From: JANRKN01 sp033763435
Lineage (GTDB): Bacteria > Planctomycetota > Phycisphaerae > Phycisphaerales > UBA1924
Length of the DNA stretch: 6,507 bases
Direction of reading: 5' to 3'
NCBI GenBank assembly: GCA_033763435.1
Contig: JANRKN010000020.1
Coordinates: 1-6,507 of the forward strand
The position numbers and the translations under genes were made by a program. Positions within the stretch are counted from its first letter, which is position 1, and every line of letters begins with the position of its first letter. The notes under the pieces are model-generated. The model was not told the DNA's origin and did not search any database. It saw only the letters and a program-made list of their open reading frames with translations. This document shows, in pieces, positions 1 to 6,507 of this stretch.

Positions 1-3000
1 CAGCAGCAGGCGCGGCTGGACCTTGCCGCCCGGCGTGCGCCGCGCGTTGGTCGTCGGGTCCACGGCCTGGTTCAGCGAGCTCGCGTCGATGATCGCGCGA
101 TAGAACGGCCAAGCGTTGCGCCCGGTGTTGTCGATATCGCCGGGCTCGCTGCCGACGCTGGCGGGGTTGATCAGGCTGCCCCGAAGGAGCTGATGATGGC
201 GCTGCGGGTCGCGAATATCCGCATCGATCAGAAGCGTGTACGCGGTCGTGAGAGGCCAGCGGCTGGCGAAGGGCTCCTGGTTCTGCGCCCTGTTCGCGTT
301 CGAGAGATTGTCCGGGCTCTCGCGTGCATCGGGCGGGAACGGAACCACCCCGTCGTTGGGGCCAACGCCCGCGCGGCCGTAGGGATTGTTCGGATCAATG
401 TTCCCCGAGCCGGGGATGCCCAGCCCGTCGTTGTCCCACATGTCCATCGCGTTGACGGTGAGGCTCGCCGCCAGTCGCAGCGCAAACTCGGGCCCGCGCA
501 CGGGGCGCTGGTCGCCGTTGGACGTGCCCACGCCGTCGGCCGACCGCGCCTGGGAGTAGTTCGTCGCGCTCTGGCCGTAGCTCAGCGTGCGGAGCGGATC
601 GGCCGCGGCACGCTGGCGATTCCACGCTGTCCCGCCCGAGGCGTCGCGCTCCTCGCTGAAGGGCAGCAGCATGTTGGCATACGCACGGAAGATCGGGTTG
701 ACGAGGAAGTACGGGTTTGCGTGGTTGGGCTGATTGCCGTTCGCGGGCAGCGTGTCGAGCACAAATCCCTGGATCCGCGGATCGATGTAGACCGAGCCCA
801 GGATCGAGCGTGTCGGCGGCACAAACCGCAGGTCGTCGCGGTAGTTGTCGAAGATGTTGGCGTTGTCGGCAATCTCCTTGGCCGTCAGCGCTTCGTACGC
901 CTCGGCCTGCGCGTCGGTGAAGCGACCCACGAACCCGCCGTTCACAAAGTCGGGAATCGCGAAGTTCGGAAGGTCGCTGCGTCCGCTGGGGCGGCCCACA
1001 CGGCCCGACTGGGCCGCGACGGTCCACAGCGCGGCCTGCGCATCGACCGCGACATCCGTCCCGCGGCGCAGCGCGTCGATCTTGTCGACCATGAAGCCCT
1101 GGATCTGCACCATGAACGGCGTCTGCGCCGCATTGGCGGCCCGGCGCCACTCGACGTTCGACATCGCGTCGGCATCGACGAGGCGCTCCATGCTCCGCCG
1201 AAGGTTCGCGACCTGCGCGTCCGTGGGGTTGGCCGCGGGGGTGACGACACGGGCCGCCGAGCGGATGGGCCGCGCACCCGACAGCGTCGTCAAGCGCTGG
1301 CGCAGGTCCGTCAGCGCGAGCTTGTACGACCGATCGATGTTCGTCCGGTCGAGCTCGCCCGTCGTGCTCCGGTTCTCGCGCACCGGGCTGAGATTCTCGA
1401 TCCGCGGCCCAGACACCGAGACCGCGTTCGCGTTGCTCGACACGCCAAGACGCCCGCCCAGCACGGTCTCCAGCCCCGAGAGGCGTTCGGAGTCGTTCAC
1501 CATGCGCCGGGTGAGCAGTTCCTGAAGGTCGTGCGCATCAAAGCGCGGGCGGACGGGTTCGCCGGCCATCAGGCCCGCGTCGCCGGTCGCGAGCGAGAAC
1601 CAGCGGGCACGCGCCTGAATGTCGTACGCCTTGACCTCGTCGGGGTTGCTCGTCGTGCGCTCCAGGCCGCGGAAGCGCCGGAAGAGGTCGTTCTCACGCA
1701 CACCGCCGTCGAGCGCGGTCTCGAAACTCGGCGCCGCTGCGCCCGAAACGGTGCGCGCGAGCGATTCGTACGCCAGGAGGCCGGCGCCGCGCATGCGCAG
1801 AGCGTCGGACGCCTCATAGTTCGGGTCGCTCTGATCGCGCGGGATGCCGATGTAGTACTCGGAGTTGTCCTGCACCTGCGTTGCCGAGAGCGCGAGGGTC
1901 ATCTCGGTGACATCGCGAGCGGTCAGCAGGCGGCGCAGGTCGATGTCCGCGGGCGTCGCGCCGATCGTGGGCGACTGGCCGACCGTCTCGTACAGAAGGT
2001 TGTCCTCGTTGCGGACGGTCGGCAACGAGAAGTCCGGCGCGTTCAGGCCCTGACGCTGCGCCGCGTCGGGCGTCACGCTGGCGCGCGCGAGCAGGTCGCC
2101 CGCCGTGTTCACGTTGATCAGCGCCGAGAGGTCGACGATGCGCGTCGCGACGAAGTAGCGGAACCGCGTGTCGGCCAGCACGCGCGACAGCGCGCCGTTG
2201 GACCCGCGGTCGTCCACCAGCTCCTGCCAGCGGCTGTCGAAGAACCCGTCGCCGTCAGCGTCGGCCCACTGGTACGGCGCGTAGTACGGGTCGACGTTGA
2301 TGTTGCCGGTGGGCGTCGGCATCGCCGTCGGACGGAACGCGCCGACCTGCCGGTTCGACCAGAACGCGGGGCGGTGTACAAACAGATCTGTGCTATTGAT
2401 ATTCGCGCTCGACGGTGTCGAAATGTTCGGGGGATTCTGATTTGGGCTCCAGAAGTCTGGCACCCACGTAGGGTTCACCACGCTGCCGTTGACGCTGTCA
2501 AGCAGGCTCAGCCGGCGCGACATGTCACGCGGGCGAACATCGAATCCGACGGTCCAGTTCACGTTCGCGGCCTGGCCCAGACGCGGACGCAGCTCGTACA
2601 GGTTCACGAACCGGCCCGTCGGCGCGATGTTCGAGATGTGCATCCAGTCGCGGTGCGCGACCCACGGGTTGCGATCCTGCTGGATGTCCCCGGCGCCGAA
2701 ATCCCCGGCCAAGAGATTGCCCGAGTACAGATCGCGGTTGAAGTCCAGGTACGTCGGCTCGGTCGAGGCGAGCCAAGGCGAACCGCCGCTGAGGCCCGTG
2801 CCCGCGGGGTCGAAGCCTTCGCGGTCCTGCCACACGGGCGCGACGCTGTTCCAGTTCAGAGCCGACCACATCGTCGTGGTGTTCCCGGTCGTCGGGATGT
2901 TCAGCACGCTGTTGTTCGACCAGGCCGTCCAGGGAATATCAAAGCCCTTGCGGCGGAGCACAAGTCGGTTGTCGAGCGTGCGGCCTTCGACGTACGTCGC

Positions 3001-3324
3001 GGTCGTGCTGCGGCTGACCACATCAAGGATGTAGCCCGCGACATCACGCCCGACCTCGCTGGTGTTCGAGCGCTCGGCGAGCGCAACCGACGCGCTGCGA
3101 TCGGCCCGGCCCAGCGAGAAGTAGACGAGCATGATGACCGCCAGCAGCGCAAGCACGCCCAGCGCGAACAGCAGCACCGTGCCCTTGCGACGCTCGCGCA
3201 GCGCGCGCCGCGCCCACGCACGCAGGCCGCGACGCGCCGCGACGCTCTCAACCCCGCCGGCCGACGCCGCGAGATCCTGCGCCAGACTCACGTCACGCTC
3301 CGAACCATTCATGCGCTGTTCCAT
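1..3324 (-). CDS. Very large GspK-like minor pseudopilin, C-terminus beyond window edge
   Basis: Seen: an unbroken frame of 1108 codons from ATG at 3324 to base 1 with no stop, so the protein is longer than 1108 residues. A preferred start at 3324 is set by GGAGGT six bases upstream; a second in-frame ATG at 3312 lacks that spacing. Residues 1-48 are a long basic leader ending RRALRERRKG, followed by one hydrophobic segment at about 49-71 (TVLLFALGVLALLAVIMLVY). The residue five after the glycine is Phe, not Glu; GspK-type pseudopilins are known to lack Glu5. Residues about 130-370 are rich in Trp and Asn. D355, D357, D359, G360 and D363 form an EF-hand-like DxDxDGxxxD loop followed by SRW. 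RIVDLSALINVNTA (395-408) resembles the D...INLNTA motif of GspK proteins, and NAMDMWDNDG starts near 958. No cysteine is visible. Inference: an inner-membrane-anchored tip component acting with the two upstream pilin-like proteins. Usual GspK is about 320 residues, so this is an enlarged relative. A PilX-like or lineage-specific pilin-associated role is possible. Confidence 0.9.
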   Translation of the reverse strand, partial: MEQRMNGSERDVSLAQDLAASAGGVESVAARRGLRAWARRALRERRKGTVLLFALGVLALLAVIMLVYFSLGRADRSASVALAERSNTSEVGRDVAGYILDVVSRSTTATYVEGRTLDNRLVLRRKGFDIPWTAWSNNSVLNIPTTGNTTTMWSALNWNSVAPVWQDREGFDPAGTGLSGGSPWLASTEPTYLDFNRDLYSGNLLAGDFGAGDIQQDRNPWVAHRDWMHISNIAPTGRFVNLYELRPRLGQAANVNWTVGFDVRPRDMSRRLSLLDSVNGSVVNPTWVPDFWSPNQNPPNISTPSSANINSTDLFVHRPAFWSNRQVGAFRPTAMPTPTGNINVDPYYAPYQWADADGDGFFDSRWQELVDDRGSNGALSRVLADTRFRYFVATRIVDLSALINVNTAGDLLARASVTPDAAQRQGLNAPDFSLPTVRNEDNLLYETVGQSPTIGATPADIDLRRLLTARDVTEMTLALSATQVQDNSEYYIGIPRDQSDPNYEASDALRMRGAGLLAYESLARTVSGAAAPSFETALDGGVRENDLFRRFRGLERTTSNPDEVKAYDIQARARWFSLATGDAGLMAGEPVRPRFDAHDLQELLTRRMVNDSERLSGLETVLGGRLGVSSNANAVSVSGPRIENLSPVRENRSTTGELDRTNIDRSYKLALTDLRQRLTTLSGARPIRSAARVVTPAANPTDAQVANLRRSMERLVDADAMSNVEWRRAANAAQTPFMVQIQGFMVDKIDALRRGTDVAVDAQAALWTVAAQSGRVGRPSGRSDLPNFAIPDFVNGGFVGRFTDAQAEAYEALTAKEIADNANIFDNYRDDLRFVPPTRSILGSVYIDPRIQGFVLDTLPANGNQPNHANPYFLVNPIFRAYANMLLPFSEERDASGGTAWNRQRAAADPLRTLSYGQSATNYSQARSADGVGTSNGDQRPVRGPEFALRLAASLTVNAMDMWDNDGLGIPGSGNIDPNNPYGRAGVGPNDGVVPFPPDARESPDNLSNANRAQNQEPFASRWPLTTAYTLLIDADIRDPQRHHQLLRGSLINPASVGSEPGDIDNTGRNAWPFYRAIIDASSLNQAVDPTTNARRTPGGKVQPRLLL

Positions 3325-3430
3325 GCTCGAACCTCCAGCCAGCCCCAAGGAGCAAACCCGCAAAGCAGCGAATCAGAGTCGCGGCGCACACCCGAAGGCC
3401 CAACCCAGCCGCCCGCCGCCCCGGCCCCAC
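3325..3430 (-). other. 106-base intergenic gap with G-quadruplex-like G-run
   Basis: This is the only non-coding stretch in the window, lying between the J-type stop codon and the GspK-like start. On the coding (minus) strand its first part has five tracts of three or four G within about 30 bases (plus-strand C tracts at 3425-3428, 3419-3422, 3412-3414, 3404-3406 and 3399-3401), separated by loops of 2, 4, 5 and 2 bases. A sixth tract (3436-3440) lies just inside the J-type gene. This fits the G3+N1-7 quadruplex pattern and would be carried in the mRNA. I see no TATAAT-like box and no hairpin followed by a T-run, so neither a promoter nor an intrinsic terminator can be supported. The C-UUCG-G turn near 3393-3400 has only about three base pairs. 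Confidence 0.5.
3331..3336 (-). promoter_or_regulatory. Shine-Dalgarno sequence of the GspK-like gene
   Basis: The minus strand reads GGAGGT, then six bases (TCGAGC), then ATG at 3324. This is a near-ideal ribosome binding site. It decides the start over the in-frame ATG at 3312 and the out-of-frame ATG at 3308. It also indicates that the third gene is initiated independently and not only by coupling to the gene upstream. Confidence 0.85.
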
Positions 3431-5422
3431 TCAGACCCCCGGGTCATCCAGGTCGATGACCACCTGATACGTCTGTTCGATCGTCGGATCCTGAGGATCC
3501 GTCAGTCGGAACGTGAACCGCAGCAGCCGCGGCAACGGCACGTTCACGACCTCTTCGGTCAGCGCGCGGTTGGCCGAGTCCGCCGTGTCCAGCGCCGAGT
3601 AGCCGAAGTACGACATCAGATACGCGGGCGTTGCACCCGCGGCGGCGCGGCTGAAGCTGTCGACCGTGCTGCCGCCGTTGTCGGGGTCATCCAGTCCCTG
3701 CCCGTCGAGCTGCGCGCCGTGGATCATCGCAGGGACGATCGGGCGGCCCTGCGCGTCCGTCACGAGCTGCTCGGGCAGGTCGTTCGCGGCGGTGCGCGTG
3801 GGCGCGGGTCGGTAGGGCGCGACGGCCGCGGAATGCACGCGGCGCCAGCCCCGGCTGTTCGTCGGCGCATCGATCTCCTCAGGCGTGGGACGCAGCCCGT
3901 GCCAGAGGATCTGATTGCGCACGTCCTGCACGACGCCGTTGATCGTCACGTTGCGCCGGTTGGCCTGATCCAGCCCGCGCTTGCCGAAGCTCCACTCGAC
4001 GATGAACTCCGACACGCCCGGGATGAACGCCTGATTCAGCAGCATCTGCTGATCCGCGAGGCTGACGGCCTGCTCACGCGCGGCCTGCGAGTTGGGCGCC
4101 GCCGTCTGACGCATCGCCTCCACCAGACCGGGCGGGTACGTCTCCACCCGCACCCGGCGCTGATCGATCGCGTCCACGCGCTGGGCCTCAAAGCCCGGCG
4201 AACCCGCGATGAACGTCATGTGGGGCGAGTTCGACGGAAACGCCTCGAGCATCCACGCCTGCGCCAGCGCAAGCCCGTTCGAGCGCGTGAACGTCGTCGG
4301 CAGGAAGTTGCACCCGGCGATCTCCGAAGGCGCGAACGCCAGACCGTTGATCGGCGAGCCCTGCACGAACGACATGATCTCGGGCAGGCTCGTCGCGGCG
4401 ATATCGACCAGGCCCGACGCCGTCGACGGAATAGCCGCGGCGGCCTCCGCCACCGACCGCATCGAATTCAGCGTGCCCGAACTCTGCCACTGAGGGCGCA
4501 GCAGCCCGCTGTCCGTATCGCGCTGGCCCGTGTAGCCGCCCACCACGCACCCGCCCGCACGCGAGATCCCGCGGAAGATCGTCGGCATCGCCGGCTGCAG
4601 CGCAATCTGCACGGGCGTGTCGAGAAGAAGGGGCGAGCCGGCCGCAACATCGAACACGCTGCTCGAGGGCGCCGCCGCTGCCGAGGGCATGGGCGGGCGC
4701 AGGAGCGTGACCTGCCGCGCGAGCACCCACGAGGAGGCGTACTGGTTCGGGTTCACGCGCCCGCCGCTGGGCTGCTGGCCCAGGCCCGCGTCGTTGAGCA
4801 ACGCGGCGTAGGTCTGAAACGCGCCGGCATTCTGCGAGTCGCGCGAGTCGGTGATGTCCGCGCTGATCGGCGTGTGGTACGGGCTGTTCGGGAACGCCTG
4901 CGCATCCTGAGGCACCCAGCGCTGCCCGTGCCCGTAGTAGATCCGTGCTGAGTTGGACCGCGCGACGAAGCGATCGTCCAGCGGCGGCCGCGCGCTCACG
5001 TAGTCGCCCGAAGCGAAGAACATGACCTCATCAACGCGCCGACGGCGCGGGCGATTGTCGTCGGGGTACAGCTCGACATCGCTCGCGTCCACACGCCCAT
5101 TGAACGGGTCGCGCGTCACCGCGAGCGAATTGCGGATGACCATGAACCCGCGGCGGTCGAGATTGCGGAAGTCCTCGCGCATGTGCCGCTCGATCTGCGC
5201 CGCGGTCTGATTCAGCGCGCTCACGCGCTTACCGACGCGGACGGTCTCACCCACCGATTGGAAGATGGACGCGATGCCGACGGCGATCAGCGCGGTCGCG
5301 CCCACCGCGATCAGGATCTCCAGCAGCGTGAAGCCGCCGGCCGAGCCCCGCGCCGAGGCACCGCCGAAGCTCCCCGCCCGCGAGACCGTGCACCGTGCTT
5401 GACGACGGATGAGCCTGTTCAT
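3431..5422 (-). CDS. Enlarged J-type (GspJ/PilW-like) prepilin protein
   Basis: Complete 663-residue frame, ATG at 5422 to TGA at 3431, with GGGAG eight bases before the ATG. Residues 1-30 form a long Arg/Ser/Gly-rich type IV prepilin leader ending GG; cleavage is expected after G30, leaving FTLLE with the conserved Glu5 at E35. The hydrophobic helix covers about 31-56 (FTLLEILIAVGATALIAVGI and beyond). IERHMREDFRNLDRRG (77-92) resembles the early DlR region of PilW/GspJ proteins, and the C-terminal PLPRLLRFTFRLTDPQDP (629-646) then YQVVIDLDD resembles the LP-x-x-hydrophobic beta strands that end GspJ. The mature protein has exactly two cysteines, C292 and C371, which might pair outside the cytoplasm. 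Known family role: minor pseudopilin of the tip complex, processed by a prepilin peptidase. It overlaps the upstream gene by four bases (ATGA). GspJ is usually about 200 residues, so the large middle region (about 100-600) is an expansion of unknown function. PilW-like function in a type IV pilus is the main alternative. Confidence 0.93.
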   Translation of the reverse strand: MNRLIRRQARCTVSRAGSFGGASARGSAGGFTLLEILIAVGATALIAVGIASIFQSVGETVRVGKRVSALNQTAAQIERHMREDFRNLDRRGFMVIRNSLAVTRDPFNGRVDASDVELYPDDNRPRRRRVDEVMFFASGDYVSARPPLDDRFVARSNSARIYYGHGQRWVPQDAQAFPNSPYHTPISADITDSRDSQNAGAFQTYAALLNDAGLGQQPSGGRVNPNQYASSWVLARQVTLLRPPMPSAAAAPSSSVFDVAAGSPLLLDTPVQIALQPAMPTIFRGISRAGGCVVGGYTGQRDTDSGLLRPQWQSSGTLNSMRSVAEAAAAIPSTASGLVDIAATSLPEIMSFVQGSPINGLAFAPSEIAGCNFLPTTFTRSNGLALAQAWMLEAFPSNSPHMTFIAGSPGFEAQRVDAIDQRRVRVETYPPGLVEAMRQTAAPNSQAAREQAVSLADQQMLLNQAFIPGVSEFIVEWSFGKRGLDQANRRNVTINGVVQDVRNQILWHGLRPTPEEIDAPTNSRGWRRVHSAAVAPYRPAPTRTAANDLPEQLVTDAQGRPIVPAMIHGAQLDGQGLDDPDNGGSTVDSFSRAAAGATPAYLMSYFGYSALDTADSANRALTEEVVNVPLPRLLRFTFRLTDPQDPTIEQTYQVVIDLDDPGV
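3485..3501. repeat. Short inverted repeat inside the J-type gene
   Basis: CGGATCC, a three-base spacer, then GGATCCG: two perfect seven-base arms, about 50 bases before the J-type stop codon. On the coding strand it encodes part of TDPQDP, so the repeat may simply reflect the repeated Asp-Pro codons (GATCC). No T-run follows, so it does not look like a terminator. Confidence 0.35.
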
Positions 5423-6507
5423 CGCGCATACTCCCGGACCTGCACCGCGACGGGGATCTGCGGCGTGTAGATCAGCTGAATCTGATTCGCGTTCAAGTCG
5501 GGCCGGTTGACCGAGAAGTTCTCACCAAAGGGCGGATCGAGCCGCAGACGGAACCGCGTTGTTGAGAGCGCATCGATGTCAACCACCGTGCGCACCACAC
5601 CGGTCTCGTCGACCACCTTCTGGCCAATCTGACGCAACGTCAGCGTCGTGGACGGGGTCGTCGTGTCATTGAGTTCGACTGTGCCTTCGCGGGCATTGAC
5701 GATCGTCACCGAAGGCTGCGACCGAGCTGCGCGCCCAACCGAACGCACAAAGCTGTACACCGCGCCCGAGTTGCCCACGCCGCCGTTGCCCAGCGAGCGC
5801 TCGCCCGAGTCCTCCGCGATCGCCAGCGCGCGGGGACGCCCGTTACTGTCCACCTCGCTCAGCACATCGGCCAGGCGCTCGTTGGCCTGCACCGGGATGC
5901 GCCCGTCGATGCGGCGGATAAAGACCGCGATCTCAACGCTCCCGCGCCGCGTGCGCCGCGCGACGACGTCCCAAACAAACTCAGGATCCAGCCCCGACCC
6001 GATCGCCGGCATGAGCCGCGCCGACTGCGGGAAGACCAGCCGCTGATCGGGCGAGAACGGGATGCCCGTGAGCACCGGCGGCAGATCGTCCGACTCAGGC
6101 GCGCGCGTTCCGCCGCCGATCACCAGCTCGCCACGCTGACGGAAACGCTCAAACACCGTGATCCGGTCACGGCTCTGATAGAAGTTCGCGCCCCACCAAT
6201 CAAACTGGGTCTCCCAGCGATAGTCGTACTGCACGCTTGCGTACGGATCGAATGGGACGGGCGGATTACTAGCAGGGGGCGGCGGGAAGACCGGGTTGCT
6301 CGTCGACGACAGCGCGCGGTCGTCGTACCAGTGCTGCGCGGGCGAAAGCAGGCCCTTACCCTCCGCCGCGGCCTCGAGCATCGCGGGCGCCGCCTGGAGC
6401 ATGCCGACGCTCAACGTCTGATCGCGCGAGTCGCGCTGCTGGCGGATCACCACCGGGAAGACCGCGGCGATGCCCAGCAGCCCGAGCGCGAGCACCACCA
6501 CCGCGAG
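5419..6507 (-). CDS. I-type (GspI/PilV-like) prepilin protein, N-terminus beyond window edge
   Basis: Open from the right edge to TGA at 5419, with 362 residues visible. A GTG at 6501 lies inside the membrane helix and is not a credible start. The visible protein begins LAVVVLALGLLGIAAVFPVV, which aligns with the helix of PilV/GspI-type pilins (FTLIEVLVALVVLAIGLLG). By that alignment only the leader and about seven mature residues, including Glu5, are missing. A proline-rich stretch follows at visible residues 72-88 (NPVFPPPPASNPPVPFD). Later, FVWDVVARRTRRGSVEIAVF and the closing IQLIYTPQIPVAVQVREYAR look like beta strands of a globular domain. No cysteine is visible. Known family role: GspI heads the I-J-K tip complex; PilV is the type IV pilus counterpart. 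GspI is usually about 130 residues, so this is at least 2.5 times that size. Its position directly before a J-type gene, with an ATGA overlap, supports the I-type call. The detailed subfamily is uncertain because the diagnostic N-terminus is absent. Confidence 0.88.
   Translation of the reverse strand, partial: LAVVVLALGLLGIAAVFPVVIRQQRDSRDQTLSVGMLQAAPAMLEAAAEGKGLLSPAQHWYDDRALSSTSNPVFPPPPASNPPVPFDPYASVQYDYRWETQFDWWGANFYQSRDRITVFERFRQRGELVIGGGTRAPESDDLPPVLTGIPFSPDQRLVFPQSARLMPAIGSGLDPEFVWDVVARRTRRGSVEIAVFIRRIDGRIPVQANERLADVLSEVDSNGRPRALAIAEDSGERSLGNGGVGNSGAVYSFVRSVGRAARSQPSVTIVNAREGTVELNDTTTPSTTLTLRQIGQKVVDETGVVRTVVDIDALSTTRFRLRLDPPFGENFSVNRPDLNANQIQLIYTPQIPVAVQVREYAR
5431..5435 (-). promoter_or_regulatory. 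Shine-Dalgarno sequence of the J-type gene
   Basis: The minus strand reads GGGAG, eight bases, then ATG at 5422. The site lies inside the last codons of the upstream I-type gene, whose TGA overlaps this ATG as ATGA. That arrangement fits translational coupling between the two genes. Confidence 0.65.

Noticed and set aside
395..1150. Minus-strand open frame of 251 codons inside the GspK-like gene
   Set aside because: It is out of frame with the 1108-codon reading frame, which carries plausible protein sequence throughout (for example NAMDMWDNDG). The alternative is Arg/Ala/Gly-rich without motifs.
2225..2262. Dockerin domain / cellulosome component
   Set aside because: Only one DxDxDG loop is present. 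A dockerin needs two repeated loops of about 22 residues with helices, usually near a terminus.
3306..3312. Alternative starts for the GspK-like gene (ATG at 3312 or 3308)
   Set aside because: The ATG at 3308 is out of frame. The ATG at 3312 is in frame but lies 18 bases after the GGAGGT, too far, while the ATG at 3324 is ideally spaced.
3325..3430. Intrinsic terminator or internal promoter in the gap
   Set aside because: The possible stems are short or widely spaced and none is followed by a T-run on the coding strand. No convincing -10 and -35 pair is visible.
193..3459. Plus-strand open frame of 1088 codons
   Set aside because: It lies codon-aligned opposite the GspK-like gene for almost its whole length. 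That gene appears to avoid TTA, CTA and TCA, whose complements are the stops, so the opposite frame stays open. The translation is dominated by Arg, Ala and Val and shows no recognisable domain, and it crosses the intergenic gap and the end of another gene. The minus strand has the ribosome site, membrane helix and family motifs.
3131..4951. Plus-strand open frame of 606 codons
   Set aside because: It is codon-aligned opposite the J-type gene, the same codon-bias shadow. Its Arg-rich product has no signal, helix or motif, and it overlaps the starts and ends of real genes.
6499..6501. GTG at 6501 as the real start of the I-type gene
   Set aside because: It falls inside the hydrophobic helix and would remove the prepilin cleavage site. 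The frame stays open to the window edge, so the true start is outside.

Overview
The window is high-GC DNA, roughly two thirds G+C by eye. All convincing coding sequence lies on the minus strand as one three-gene cluster read from right to left. Two genes are cut by the window edges. The products are an I-type pseudopilin / PilV-like protein (6507 to 5419, start missing), a J-type pseudopilin / PilW-like protein (5422 to 3431, complete) and a very large GspK-like membrane-anchored protein (3324 to 1, end missing). The third gene has no stop codon inside the window, so a search for start-to-stop ORFs misses it, although it fills the left half with 1108 unbroken codons.

The order I, J, K matches the minor-pseudopilin order of type II secretion operons (gspI-gspJ-gspK) and the related pilV-pilW-pilX order of type IV pilus operons. 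In the known systems these proteins form the tip complex that starts (pseudo)pilus assembly in the inner membrane. The first two genes overlap by four bases (ATGA), which suggests translational coupling. The third gene follows after a 106-base gap and has its own strong Shine-Dalgarno sequence (GGAGGT, 6 bases before ATG).

The proteins are far larger than textbook homologues: at least 362, 663 and at least 1108 residues, against roughly 130, 200 and 320. Enlarged pilin-like proteins, the DADGDGxxDSRW motif and the INVNTA motif recall multi-gene prepilin clusters of Planctomycetota, probably the Phycisphaerae. That assignment comes from recall of family style and composition, not from a search.

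Layout from left to right: 1-3324 GspK-like gene; 3325-3430 intergenic gap with a G-rich run on the coding strand; 3431-5422 J-type gene; 5419-6507 I-type gene. I see no RNA gene, mobile element, CRISPR array, convincing promoter or intrinsic terminator. The long plus-strand open frames, including one of 1088 codons, are antisense shadows produced by codon bias.
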